39,945 bases of DNA. Source: Bacteroidota bacterium. Lineage in GTDB: Bacteria; Bacteroidota; Bacteroidia; Flavobacteriales; Flavobacteriaceae. Below the pieces are notes generated by a model. That model ran no database searches and had not been told where the DNA came from. It worked only from the letters and a program-made list of their open reading frames with translations. Both the position numbers and the translations under genes were made by a program. The stretch's first letter is position 1; the number at the start of each line of letters is the position of its first letter. Location of the stretch: the NCBI GenBank assembly GCA_024280145.1, contig JAJRQR010000084.1, forward strand, positions 1-39,945, given 5' to 3'. Shown here piece by piece: positions 7,558 to 17,843 of the stretch.

Positions 7558-9090
7558 ATGCAAAACAACGTCCTAATTTTAGATTTCGGTTCGCAATACA
7601 CTCAACTAATTGCAAGACGCGTTAGAGAGTTAAATATTTACTGCGAAATCCACCCTTTTAACAAAGTTCCAAAAAACATAGAAAGCTTTAAAGCGGTAAT
7701 TTTATCGGGAAGTCCGTTTTCGGTTCGTGCTGAAAATGCGCCACATCCAGATCTTTCAAAAATCAAAGGGCAAAAACCTTTGTTGGGCGTTTGTTATGGT
7801 GCTCAATATTTAGCGCATTTTAATGGCGGTAGTGTAGAGCCTTCCAACATTCGCGAGTATGGTCGTGCCAATCTTTCTGAAATTTCTGAAAATGAAACCT
7901 TATTCAACGGCTTCGAAAAAGACTGTCAAGTTTGGATGAGTCATAGCGATACCATTGCGAAACTTCCTGAAAATGGAATCCGTTTAGCAAGCACCAAAGA
8001 CGTAGCAAATGCAGCTTATCGTATTGATGGTGAAGAGACCTATGCGATTCAGTTTCATCCAGAAGTGTATCATACGACCTTCGGGAAACAATTATTAGAA
8101 AACTTTTTAGTGAACATCGCTAAGGTGGAACAAACGTGGACACCTGCTGCTTTTGTAGATACTACGGTAGCCGATATAAAAGCAAAAGTAGGAAACGATA
8201 AAGTGGTTTTAGGTCTGAGTGGTGGTGTAGATTCTACCGTCGCAGCGGTTTTATGGCACAAAGCCATTGGCAAAAACCTGTATTGTATTTTTGTAAATAA
8301 CGGCTTGCTTCGGAAAGATGAATACCAAAGTGTACTCGACCAATACGAGCATATGGGCTTGAATGTAAAAGGAGTTGATGCTTCGGAACGGTTTTTAGAT
8401 GCCTTAAAAGGAATTAGTGATCCAGAGCTTAAAAGAAAAGCCATCGGACGTGTTTTTATAGAAGTTTTTGATGATGAAGCACATTTGGTACAAGATGTGC
8501 ATTGGTTGGCACAAGGAACCATTTATCCAGATGTTATTGAAAGTGTTTCGGTAACAGGAGGTCCTTCAGCAACCATTAAATCACATCATAATGTAGGAGG
8601 ATTACCAGATTTTATGAAACTGAAAGTGGTAGAACCTTTGCGAATGATTTTTAAAGATGAAGTGCGAAGAGTAGGAAAAGAAATGGGAATTGATGCCGAG
8701 TTATTAGGAAGACATCCATTTCCTGGGCCCGGATTAGGAATTCGAATTCTTGGAGATGTTACGGCAGAAAAAGTTCGTATATTACAAGAAGTAGATGCGA
8801 TATTTGTCAACGGATTAAAAAAATGGGGATTGTACGACAAAGTATGGCAAGCAGGAGCGATGTTACTTCCGGTAAATAGCGTAGGAGTAATGGGCGATGA
8901 ACGTACTTACGAAAAAGTGGTAGCTTTACGAGCAGTAGAGTCCACCGATGGAATGACAGCAGACTGGGTAGATTTACCTTATAAATTCCTACAAGAAACG
9001 TCCAATCATATAATAAATAGAGTAAAAGGCGTTAATAGAGTAGTGTACGATATAAGTTCAAAACCACCTGCAACTATTGAATGGGAATAA
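7558..9090 (+). CDS. guaA: GMP synthase (glutamine-hydrolysing)
   Basis: Converts XMP to GMP with ATP and glutamine, in the cytosol; last step of GMP synthesis. The 510-residue protein has the usual two-part layout. The N-terminal class I glutamine amidotransferase has nucleophile C79 (GVCYGAQ) and H167/E169 (FHPEV). The ATP-pyrophosphatase domain has the P-loop SGGVDST from 221. The C-terminal dimerisation domain ends [13 protein letters not shown] at 7552 is also in frame, but the ATG at 7558 begins [13 protein letters not shown] as expected of the family, and the TTG belongs to the promoter box. It is a single gene divergent from the LRR gene, probably with an almost leaderless mRNA. Confidence 0.98.
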   Translation: MQNNVLILDFGSQYTQLIARRVRELNIYCEIHPFNKVPKNIESFKAVILSGSPFSVRAENAPHPDLSKIKGQKPLLGVCYGAQYLAHFNGGSVEPSNIREYGRANLSEISENETLFNGFEKDCQVWMSHSDTIAKLPENGIRLASTKDVANAAYRIDGEETYAIQFHPEVYHTTFGKQLLENFLVNIAKVEQTWTPAAFVDTTVADIKAKVGNDKVVLGLSGGVDSTVAAVLWHKAIGKNLYCIFVNNGLLRKDEYQSVLDQYEHMGLNVKGVDASERFLDALKGISDPELKRKAIGRVFIEVFDDEAHLVQDVHWLAQGTIYPDVIESVSVTGGPSATIKSHHNVGGLPDFMKLKVVEPLRMIFKDEVRRVGKEMGIDAELLGRHPFPGPGLGIRILGDVTAEKVRILQEVDAIFVNGLKKWGLYDKVWQAGAMLLPVNSVGVMGDERTYEKVVALRAVESTDGMTADWVDLPYKFLQETSNHIINRVKGVNRVVYDISSKPPATIEWE

Positions 9091-9160
9091 TTTGTAAAAA
9101 GTGAGAAGTTAATAGTACCAATTAAGAAGCTTAGCTTCAGGATAAAATAAAAACCATTAA

Positions 9161-10465
9161 ATGAAAAACATATTTTTTATACTTCTTTTTAGTTTTTTAG
9201 CCACTGCTACTTTTGCACAAGAATTTGCAAGTCATAACGTAAAAAAAGGCGAAACTATTTACAGCATTGCCAAACAATACGGTGTTTCTGAAAGTTTATT
9301 ATATCAATTAAATCCAGATGTCAAAAACGGAATTAAAACAGGAGATTTTTTAATTGTTACTGCTCAAAGGTCAGTTGTTCTTAAAGATTTAAGAAAACAC
9401 CGAGTAAAACGTAAAGAAACCATAAAGAGCATCGCTTTAAAATATAATATTACCGAAGATGATTTAAAAAAATACAATAAAAATCTGTATGCTAGGGAAG
9501 TTAAAAAAGGAGAAAAATTAAATATTCCTGTTTTTGGAAAAACAGCTATAAATACAGAAACTATAGAGGTTGAAAAAGACACAGTTTCAAAACATATTGT
9601 GTTGCCAAAAGAAACCAAATACGGTATTGCAAGAAAATATGGGATCTCGATTGCTGAATTAGAGCAACTAAATCCAACTATGGGAGAAAGTCTTCAGATA
9701 GGAGAGGAAATTGTAGTTCCAAATAAAGTGATTTCAGACGATTCTACAATAATTGAAGAAGCTAATTTTGAGTATTATGTGGTTCAACCAAAAGAGGGTT
9801 TTTTCAGATTAAAAGTTAAATTAGGACTTTCTCAAGAAGAAATTGTTTCATTAAATCCGTATGCGAAAGACGGTTTAAAAGAAGGAATGATTTTAAAGAT
9901 TCCGAAAAGTGAAATTGATGTAAATAAATTTGAAGCCGTTAACCTTGAAGATCATATAGTAAATTATAAAAAGAAACATTTGGTGGTGATGCTTCCGTTT
10001 AATTTAAATAAAATTTATTTAGATTCCACCGATGTAAATAAAGAATTATTAAAAACTGACGGGACTCTTAGAGCCGCTATAGATTTTTACAGTGGAGTTT
10101 TAATGGCAACCGAATTTGCTAAGGATAATAATATTTCAACTCAGATAGATATTTTTGATACAGAAGGCAGTGTGACTAAAGTTGGACAGATATTAAAAAC
10201 AAATGATTTTGATAATGTGGACGCTGTTATTGGCCCTTTATTAAGCAAAAATATAGAGAAAGTGGCTTCCAGTTTACAGTCAGAAAATATTCCGGTTTTT
10301 TCACCTTTAAGCAAGGTGAAAATTAAGCAATATTCTAACTTGTACCAGACCATACCTTCCAATGAATTGAGGGGAAGTGCATTGTTAAACTATATTAAGA
10401 AACATCAAGATACGGTTACTGTTATTGTGATTACGGGTAAGGAATGGACTAAAATAAAGGAATAA
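9161..10465 (+). CDS. LysM-repeat / periplasmic-binding-like protein, N-terminal part (frameshifted)
   Basis: 434 residues with a signal peptide (1-20, ending TFAQ). Four LysM peptidoglycan-binding modules lie at about 21-67, 79-123, 144-187 and 205-248, each with the V-K-x-G/K-E-T-x-x-x-I-A-x-x-Y-x-I/V pattern or a variant. From about 275 (LVVMLPFNL) a type 1 periplasmic-binding fold begins, related to amino-acid ABC transporter receptors. The frame ends at KIKE, in the middle of that fold. The fold resumes two bases later in another frame; one extra A in the run 10451-10454 gives ...TKNKGIIMKALPNAKT and a single protein of about 634 residues, in line with flavobacterial homologues as I remember them. 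Its likely role is at the cell wall or in the periplasm. Confidence 0.85.
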   Translation: MKNIFFILLFSFLATATFAQEFASHNVKKGETIYSIAKQYGVSESLLYQLNPDVKNGIKTGDFLIVTAQRSVVLKDLRKHRVKRKETIKSIALKYNITEDDLKKYNKNLYAREVKKGEKLNIPVFGKTAINTETIEVEKDTVSKHIVLPKETKYGIARKYGISIAELEQLNPTMGESLQIGEEIVVPNKVISDDSTIIEEANFEYYVVQPKEGFFRLKVKLGLSQEEIVSLNPYAKDGLKEGMILKIPKSEIDVNKFEAVNLEDHIVNYKKKHLVVMLPFNLNKIYLDSTDVNKELLKTDGTLRAAIDFYSGVLMATEFAKDNNISTQIDIFDTEGSVTKVGQILKTNDFDNVDAVIGPLLSKNIEKVASSLQSENIPVFSPLSKVKIKQYSNLYQTIPSNELRGSALLNYIKKHQDTVTVIVITGKEWTKIKE

Positions 10466-10467
10466 TT

Positions 10468-11064
10468 ATGAAAGCATTGCCCAATGCAAAAACCATTACT
10501 CCTGAAAAAGGAAATTATTTGTATGTTGAAAATATTAAAGCAAAGTTAGATTCAAATAAAGAAAATTGGGTGATCTTAGAGTCCGACAACTCTATTTTAG
10601 TCAGTAATGTAGTTGGCTTATTGAATGGTTTTCTAGGAAAAATAATTAACACGGAAGGTTATGAATCTAAAGAAATAAAAATTCGCCTTTTTGCGATTAA
10701 TAAGAATAAAGCATTTGAATACGATGATGTTTCTAACCCTCACCTTGCAAAATTAAATTTTACTTTTCCGTCGGTGAGTAAGCATTACGAGTATGATATT
10801 ATGACTCCTTTTTTAGTGAGTTATAAAAATAAATATGGGGTGCTTCCAAATAAATATACCATCCGTGGTTTTGATGTCACTTATGATGTTCTGCTAAGAT
10901 TAGCCAATGCTGAAACTCTTGAAGAAGCTTCAGGAAACGAAATTCAAACAGAATATATTGAGAATAAATTTCAATATATTTTTAGTCAAAATACAGGATA
11001 TATAAATCAAGCTTTTTACATTGTAAAATATAATCATGAACTTAAGATGGAAGTGGTTGAATAA
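10468..11064 (+). CDS. C-terminal part of the LysM / periplasmic-binding protein, in another frame
   Basis: 198 residues that look like the second half of the type 1 periplasmic-binding domain begun in the preceding frame: ENWVILESDNSILVSNVVG, then SKHYEYDIMTPFLVSYKNKY, then NKYTIRGFDVTYDVLLRLA. It has no signal peptide, so as a separate protein it would stay in the cytosol and be useless for a wall or periplasmic role. The ATG at 10468 sits 2 bases past the upstream stop, so coupled translation is formally possible. A frameshift in one gene is the simpler reading. Confidence 0.75.
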   Translation: MKALPNAKTITPEKGNYLYVENIKAKLDSNKENWVILESDNSILVSNVVGLLNGFLGKIINTEGYESKEIKIRLFAINKNKAFEYDDVSNPHLAKLNFTFPSVSKHYEYDIMTPFLVSYKNKYGVLPNKYTIRGFDVTYDVLLRLANAETLEEASGNEIQTEYIENKFQYIFSQNTGYINQAFYIVKYNHELKMEVVE

Positions 11065-11107
11065 ATGGTTCTTTCAATAATTACCTTCTAATTTCGTTAT
11101 AGTTTTT

Positions 11108-11641
11108 ATGAAATTTATTCCAATAGTATTTATCGCTGTATTTTTTTCTTTCAATTTACAAGAAGATAAAATTCCTTGGACAGTCAATAACAAACTTACT
11201 TGGTCAGATTTTAAATCTCCAACCGCCAACGGAAGTGGTTTTGTTGCAAGTACAAGTTCGGGTATTGCTTATTCATATTCTTCTTTTGGTGATAGTAACG
11301 GGAATATAGAAGTAAACGTTAAAGTCACGTGTAATTTTTACCCAAATAGGTCTTGGTATAGTAAAAAGGACGCTTCCGATTATATTCTGAAGCACGAACA
11401 GACTCATTTCGATATTTCTGAATTACATGCACGGAAACTCAGAAAAATGATTGAAGAAACCAAATTTTCTGACGAAATGAATTCGGAATTAGAAAAACTC
11501 TTTTACAAAATAGATGAAGAAAGGGTTGATATGCAAAAAAAATTTGATAGAGAATCAGAACATTCAAAAATCCCAGAAAAAGAATTAGAATGGGAAAACT
11601 ACGTAGCACAGCAATTAATGAAATATGTACGTTGGAAATAA
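11108..11641 (+). CDS. DUF922-like predicted secreted Zn-dependent protease
   Basis: 177 residues. A short hydrophobic N-terminus (FIPIVFIAVFFSF) suggests a signal peptide. WTVNNKLTWSDFKSP resembles the start of the DUF922 family. H96-E97-x-x-H100 (KHEQTHFDISELHARK) is a zinc-metalloprotease-like HExxH motif followed by an acidic residue, also as in DUF922. The substrate is unknown; it is likely periplasmic or cell-surface. It follows the LysM protein by about 40 bases and precedes the vWA gene closely, all on the plus strand, so a cell-envelope gene group is likely. Confidence 0.7.
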   Translation: MKFIPIVFIAVFFSFNLQEDKIPWTVNNKLTWSDFKSPTANGSGFVASTSSGIAYSYSSFGDSNGNIEVNVKVTCNFYPNRSWYSKKDASDYILKHEQTHFDISELHARKLRKMIEETKFSDEMNSELEKLFYKIDEERVDMQKKFDRESEHSKIPEKELEWENYVAQQLMKYVRWK

Positions 11642-11644
11642 TTT

Positions 11645-11652
11645 TAATTTTG
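11645..11652 (+). promoter_or_regulatory. Candidate -7 box for the VIT/vWA gene
   Basis: TAATTTTG matches TAnnTTTG, 23 bases upstream of the ATG at 11676. The nearest TTG upstream is too close (10 bases), so the -33 element is not convincing. Confidence 0.4.
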
Positions 11653-11675
11653 TAAATTGTACAAAATTAGATGTT

Positions 11676-13733
11676 ATGAAAATATTTTTAAAAGTTTTTA
11701 TCGTACTATTTTTATCTCAATTTTCATTTGCTAATGGAGTTGTAATTGTTGATGAAGAAGAGGGAGTTTATTTAACATTAACAGGAACTCAAATTGATGT
11801 AAATGTTCAAAATCAAATAGGCACAATAATAACTAGTCAAGTTTTTATTAATGATTTGGGATTGGGTTCTCAGGTTATAAAATATGGCTTTCCTGTACCT
11901 AATGGAGCTTCAGTGACTCAATTGCGATGGAAGATAAATAATGGTGATTGGGAAATTGCAATATTTGAAGTTGGAGGTGATCCAGGAGGGGGAGGTAATA
12001 ATAATATGCATCCTAACTTGGTAAATTACTTAGGTAGTTCTCCTCTGTTTTTTCTGTTTAATGATGAAATAGAAGAAAACAGTGTTATTGAAGTTGAATT
12101 AACTTATGTAGAATTACTAAGCTATAGTTTTAATAACGTAACATTTGAATACCCTAGTGATTATTCACTTATTCAATCTGGGATTATAGTAAATTCTCAA
12201 AATTTTGACTTTAACTTATTTTCTGACAGAACAATAGATAATATTGAGCTTTTAAACAATGTAGGAACAATATCAAATGATGGTAATGTAGCGACAGTAA
12301 CAATTAATGTAAATGAATCAACTTCAATTAATGATATTCTTATTATTTACGAATTAGCTTCAGATGAATTGGGAGTAATTCCTTTTAGCACCTTTTTAGA
12401 AGAAGGGGTAAATGAATGTGATAATTTTGGGAATGGTTTTTTTGGATTAGTTGTAGAACCTGAGTCTAATGCTAATACAGAGGTAATTGATAAAAATTTT
12501 ATTCTTGTAGTTGATAAGTCGGGTAGCATGACTGGTAATAAGATTGAACAGGCAAAAGATGCCGCCTACTTTATTGTAAATAACTTGAATTTTGGCGATT
12601 ATTTTAATATTGTTGACTTTAGCAGTGATGTTGACTCATTTAGCCCTAGTTTAGTTGAATATACTGTTGAAAACAGAAATAATGCTTTAACATATGTAAA
12701 TAATATTAGTGCAGGTGGAGGAACAAATATATCCGAATCTTTAGTAGTTTCAATCAATCAATTTGATGCGATTTCTGAAGATAGTGCTAATATAATTGTG
12801 TTTTTTACAGATGGACAAGCTACTTCTGGGCAGACTAATACAAGTGCAATATTAGATATTGTACAAAGTACAATTTTAGCAAATGAAACTGAGATATTCC
12901 TGTTTACTTTTGGAATTGGAGAAAATGTAACAACAGATTTATTAACTTTACTTGCAGTACAAAATAATGGGTTTGTTACTTTTCTTGGGGATGATGAAAT
13001 TACAGATGTAATTTCTAATTTTTATTTAACAATTAGAAATCCCGTATTATTAAACCCTATAATTACGGTCGAGCCAATAGGAGCTATAAATAATGTTTAT
13101 CCAGACCCATTGCCAAACTTATATAAAGGGCAACAATTAATTTTTACTGGAAGATACACTGTTCCACAAGATATTTCATTAACATTGACAGGAACAGCCT
13201 TTAATCAAAATGTAGAGTATAGTTATGATTTTAATTTAAGTGATCAAAATAATGAAGGTTATGCTTTTTTGCCAAAATTATGGGCGAAAAATAAACTTGA
13301 AAGCTTGCTTATAGACTATTATTCTTTTCCAGAAGGATCGCCTGAGGCAGAAGAAATTTTAGCAATTATTGAGGAAACTAGTATTTGTTATCAAGTTTTA
13401 AGTCCTTTTACATCTTTAGGAGATGGCGGCACTTTAGGAATTGAAGAGTTTATGGAAAACGAATCAAATGCATTGAAGTTTTTTCCAAATCCATTTTCTG
13501 ATGAAACAAAAGCATTTGTGAATTTAAAAGAAGCCAATGAAATTTTAGTTAATATATACTCTATTGGTGGTAAATTAGTAAAAACAATAAGAATTGATGG
13601 TGTTGTTGGAAATAATATAATTACTTGGAATGGAAATGATGGTAGTGGAGTTAATTTGAAATCAGGGATTTATATTTATACCATTTCTATTGGTGATAAA
13701 AAGACTTATTTCGGAAAACTTATAAAAAATTAA
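11676..13733 (+). CDS. VIT / von Willebrand A domain protein with T9SS sorting tail
   Basis: 685 residues from the ATG at 11676, chosen because it opens a proper signal peptide (MKIFLKVFIVLFLSQFSFA). An upstream in-frame ATG at 11625 overlaps the previous gene and would bury that signal. The first ~200 residues resemble a VIT domain (TSQVFINDLGLG, KYGFPVPNGASV). A vWA domain follows, with an intact MIDAS D-x-S-x-S (VVDKSGSMTGNK) and VFFTDGQATSG. The last ~80 residues are a T9SS sorting domain (FFPNPFSDET, SGIYIYTISI). It is probably a metal-dependent adhesive protein on the cell surface. Its stop codon overlaps the likely start of the DUF3820 gene. Confidence 0.88.
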   Translation: MKIFLKVFIVLFLSQFSFANGVVIVDEEEGVYLTLTGTQIDVNVQNQIGTIITSQVFINDLGLGSQVIKYGFPVPNGASVTQLRWKINNGDWEIAIFEVGGDPGGGGNNNMHPNLVNYLGSSPLFFLFNDEIEENSVIEVELTYVELLSYSFNNVTFEYPSDYSLIQSGIIVNSQNFDFNLFSDRTIDNIELLNNVGTISNDGNVATVTINVNESTSINDILIIYELASDELGVIPFSTFLEEGVNECDNFGNGFFGLVVEPESNANTEVIDKNFILVVDKSGSMTGNKIEQAKDAAYFIVNNLNFGDYFNIVDFSSDVDSFSPSLVEYTVENRNNALTYVNNISAGGGTNISESLVVSINQFDAISEDSANIIVFFTDGQATSGQTNTSAILDIVQSTILANETEIFLFTFGIGENVTTDLLTLLAVQNNGFVTFLGDDEITDVISNFYLTIRNPVLLNPIITVEPIGAINNVYPDPLPNLYKGQQLIFTGRYTVPQDISLTLTGTAFNQNVEYSYDFNLSDQNNEGYAFLPKLWAKNKLESLLIDYYSFPEGSPEAEEILAIIEETSICYQVLSPFTSLGDGGTLGIEEFMENESNALKFFPNPFSDETKAFVNLKEANEILVNIYSIGGKLVKTIRIDGVVGNNIITWNGNDGSGVNLKSGIYIYTISIGDKKTYFGKLIKN

Positions 13734-13767
13734 CCCTAATCATTTAATAGAACTCGCAAATTACAAA

Positions 13768-13938
13768 ATGCCTTTCGGAAAATTTAAAGGGTACTACCTC
13801 GTAAATATTCCCGAATATTATTACGTTTGGTACAAGCGAAAAGGGTTCCCACAAGGAAAGCTCGGAAGAATGATGCAAGAAATGGATGAGATAAAAATTA
13901 ACGGACTGGAAGATCTAATTCGAAAACTCATTAAATAA
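13768..13938 (+). CDS. DUF3820 family small protein (start uncertain, coding likely from 13729)
   Basis: The frame KMPFGKFKGYYLVNIPEYY ... WYKRKGFPQGKLG ... EIKINGLEDLI matches the DUF3820 family, small cytosolic proteins of unknown function usually near 70 residues. From the ATG at 13768 the product has only 56 residues. The family-like segment NHLIELANYK lies upstream of that ATG, and the frame is open back to 13729, where an ATT overlaps the first base of the vWA stop codon. No ATG, GTG or TTG is available between. Either ATT is used, giving 69 residues and translational coupling, or the original start was lost when the vWA gene came to lie upstream. Confidence 0.75.
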   Translation: MPFGKFKGYYLVNIPEYYYVWYKRKGFPQGKLGRMMQEMDEIKINGLEDLIRKLIK

Positions 13939-14091
13939 AAATAAAGATTCACGATAAGACGACATCCGATGTATGACTTGATTTGAATACTATAATATGA
14001 TTATCCGTTAATTAAAAAGTGTCGTTCATCATAAGTCGCTAAGCGAAACGATCTTAAGTCATTTTTTTTGATTAACTAAAATTTACATTTC

Positions 14092-14123
14092 TTGTTTCTC
14101 TTCAACATTTATCTGTATATTTG
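14092..14123 (+). promoter_or_regulatory. pyrG promoter
   Basis: TTG at 14092-14094, a 21-base spacer and TATATTTG at 14116-14123 match the Bacteroidota consensus TTG-N(17-23)-TAnnTTTG. The leader to the ATG at 14145 would be only about 15 bases. Confidence 0.75.
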
Positions 14124-14135
14124 CATCCCGTATAA

Positions 14136-15761
<1,626 letters not shown>

Positions 15762-15763
15762 TA

Positions 15764-15776
15764 CGACAATTTGTCG
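15764..15776 (+). terminator. Small hairpin after pyrG (weak terminator candidate)
   Basis: CGACAA and TTGTCG form a 6-bp stem around one central base, 2 bases after the pyrG stop, followed by ATTTTC. The loop is too tight and the T-run short, so this is at best a weak terminator or an operator-like palindrome. Confidence 0.3.
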
Positions 15777-15825
15777 ATTTTCAAAAAAAGGTAGGATATT
15801 TGACAAATTATTTTCAAAATAATAT

Positions 15826-15851
15826 GTCATTCTGAACTTGATTCAGAATCT
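15826..15851. repeat. Dispersed-repeat-like palindrome in the pyrG-yidC gap
   Basis: TTCTGAA (15830-15836) and TTCAGAA (15842-15848) form a 7-bp stem with a 5-base loop, inside a sequence beginning GTCATTCTGAAC. From memory, very similar GTCATTCTGAAC...TTCAGAATCT units occur many times in intergenic regions of Bacteroidota genomes. Only one copy is present in this window, so the repeat status is inference. Confidence 0.5.
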
Positions 15852-15874
15852 ACTCAAAATAATAAATTAATTTA

Positions 15875-15888
15875 CCCGATTTCTCGGG
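15875..15888 (+). promoter_or_regulatory. Hairpin just upstream of the yidC start codon
   Basis: CCCGA-TTTC-TCGGG is a GC-rich 5-bp stem with a tetraloop in otherwise AT-rich DNA, ending 8 bases before the yidC ATG. It covers the place where the ribosome would land, so it could modulate translation initiation. Confidence 0.45.
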
Positions 15889-15896
15889 AAATATAT

Positions 15897-17795
15897 ATGG
15901 AAGAAAAGAAATTTGATTTAAATTCAATTATAGGTTTTGTATTAATAGGAGGAATCTTATTGTATATGTTGTGGCAAAATGCACCAACTGAAGAGGAATT
16001 AAAAGCCCAAGAAGCAGAGAAAGCAACAACCGAAATCATTGAAAACGAGCGTAAAGCTGAAGAAGTAAAAGGGCAAGAAGATATTACACTTACTAAGGCA
16101 ACCAGTGAATTGGCAGTTGTAAACACTGGAGATTCTTTGGGTTTAACAAAACTTCAAAACAGATTGGGGTCTTTTGCCTATTCAGGAACATTGCCTTCTG
16201 CAACTGAAGCAACTACAGTTATTGAAAACGCAGTTTTAAAACTTACCATTAGCAACAAAGGAGGTTATATTATTGAAGCCGAATTAATAGGACCAACCAT
16301 TTACGATGGCACTCCAGTTTATTTAATTAAAGACGGAAACTCTTCATTAAACCTTCAGTTTAATGCGGAAAATAGATTACTAAATACTCAAGATTTATTT
16401 TTCGAACCATCGGTTTCAACTAACGGAGAAAATAAAGTGCTTTCTATGAAGCTAAAAACTTCAGCAAATAACTTTATTGAATATCGTTATGAATTACTTC
16501 CTAATGATTTTATGCTGAATTTCAGCATTAAAACACAAGGGCTTGAAAATGTAATGAATACTTCGCAACCAATTTATTTAGATTGGAATTTTATTGGTTA
16601 TCGTCACGCAAAAAGTATCACTTACGAAAACCGTTATTCTCGTTTAACTTACGAACACGAAAACGGAGGGAAACATAGTAAATTATCTCCTACAGGTGAT
16701 GATGATGAATTAGAGAAAGAAGTAACTTGGATGAATTTTCGTCAGCATTTCTTCAGCTCTATGATACTTACCGACACACCTTTTAAAGAGGTTGCTTTAA
16801 GTTCACAAGACCTAGTGAAAGATGAAGAGATAGATACCATCTATACAAAAAAATATGGAGCAAGAATGTTGTTAGAACCTAAATCTGGTGGGCTTTCCTA
16901 TGATATGAATATGTATTATGGACCTACAGATTATAAAGTTTTTAAATCCTATGACAGAAATTTAGATGAAGCAATGCCAATGGGTTGGGGGATTTTTGGA
17001 TTCTTAAACAAGCACATAATAATCCCGTTATTCTCATTTTTAAATGGATTTTTACCTGCGGGAATTGCTATTATAATGTTGACCATTTTAATAAAATTGG
17101 CAATGTCTCCAGTTCAGTACAAACAGTATTTGTCGCAAGCAAAACTGAAGGTTTTAAAACCAGAGTTAGACGAGATTAAAGAGAAGTTTAAAGGAAATAA
17201 AATGAAGATTCAACAAGAAACAATGAAGCTTCAAACTATTGCTGGTGCCAGTCCCTTAAAAGGTTGCCTCCCTGCCATATTGCAGATTCCGGTGTTTTAT
17301 GCCTTATTTACCTTCTTCCCGAGTGCTTTCGATTTACGTCAGAAAAGTTTCCTCTGGGCAGACGATTTATCAAGTTTTGATGTAGTGGCTGAGCTTCCGT
17401 TTTATATTCCATTTTATGGAGATCACGTAAGTTTATTCCCAATTTTAGCTTCTATTGCTATCTTTATTTATATGATGATGACAACGGGACAATCCATGCA
17501 ACAGCAGCAAGAAGGGATGCCAAATATGAAGTTTATTATGTATTTATCACCCTTAATGATGTTGGTATTCTTTAATAATTATGCCAGTGGATTATCATTG
17601 TATTATTTTGTTTCGAATTTAATTACTATCGGAATTATGCTAGTGATAAAAAACTTTATCATTGACGAAGATAAGATTCACGCAAAAATCCAGGAAAATA
17701 AAAAGAAACCTAAAAAGCAAAATAAATTTCAGCGTAAAATGTCTGAAATGATGGAGCAAGCAGAGGAGCAAAAAAAGAATAACAAAAGAAAATAA
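15897..17795 (+). CDS. yidC: Membrane protein insertase YidC
   Basis: Inserts and folds inner-membrane proteins, alone or with SecYEG. 632 residues, the long Gram-negative form. An N-terminal membrane anchor (IIGFVLIGGILLYMLW, about 11-26) precedes a linker rich in Glu/Ala and a large periplasmic beta-domain (about 85-350). A cluster of membrane helices from about 375 (FGFLNKHIIIPLFSFLNGFL) contains the family segment GASPLKGCLPAILQIPVFYA. The end is strongly basic (KKKPKKQNKFQRK to NNKRK), as expected for ribosome contact. A clear intrinsic terminator follows. Confidence 0.97.
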   Translation: MEEKKFDLNSIIGFVLIGGILLYMLWQNAPTEEELKAQEAEKATTEIIENERKAEEVKGQEDITLTKATSELAVVNTGDSLGLTKLQNRLGSFAYSGTLPSATEATTVIENAVLKLTISNKGGYIIEAELIGPTIYDGTPVYLIKDGNSSLNLQFNAENRLLNTQDLFFEPSVSTNGENKVLSMKLKTSANNFIEYRYELLPNDFMLNFSIKTQGLENVMNTSQPIYLDWNFIGYRHAKSITYENRYSRLTYEHENGGKHSKLSPTGDDDELEKEVTWMNFRQHFFSSMILTDTPFKEVALSSQDLVKDEEIDTIYTKKYGARMLLEPKSGGLSYDMNMYYGPTDYKVFKSYDRNLDEAMPMGWGIFGFLNKHIIIPLFSFLNGFLPAGIAIIMLTILIKLAMSPVQYKQYLSQAKLKVLKPELDEIKEKFKGNKMKIQQETMKLQTIAGASPLKGCLPAILQIPVFYALFTFFPSAFDLRQKSFLWADDLSSFDVVAELPFYIPFYGDHVSLFPILASIAIFIYMMMTTGQSMQQQQEGMPNMKFIMYLSPLMMLVFFNNYASGLSLYYFVSNLITIGIMLVIKNFIIDEDKIHAKIQENKKKPKKQNKFQRKMSEMMEQAEEQKKNNKRK

Positions 17796-17802
17796 TAATT
17801 AT

Positions 17803-17826
17803 AAAAACTCCCGAAAGGGAGTTTTT
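17803..17826 (+). terminator. Intrinsic terminator of yidC
   Basis: AAAAACTCCC-GAAA-GGGAGTTTTT is a perfect 10-bp stem with a GAAA tetraloop whose 3' arm ends in T5. It lies just after the yidC stop and 17 bases before the next start codon, so yidC is insulated from the following gene. Confidence 0.9.
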
Positions 17827-17843
17827 AATTTAAGTTAATAAAG

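Noticed and set aside
8070-8522. 150-residue open frame antisense to guaA
   Set aside because: Overlaps the conserved ATP-pyrophosphatase region; Ser/Cys/Lys-rich shadow without motif.
9127-9139. GAAGC-TTA-GCTTC palindrome as guaA terminator
   Set aside because: Short stem, three-base loop and no T-run after it.
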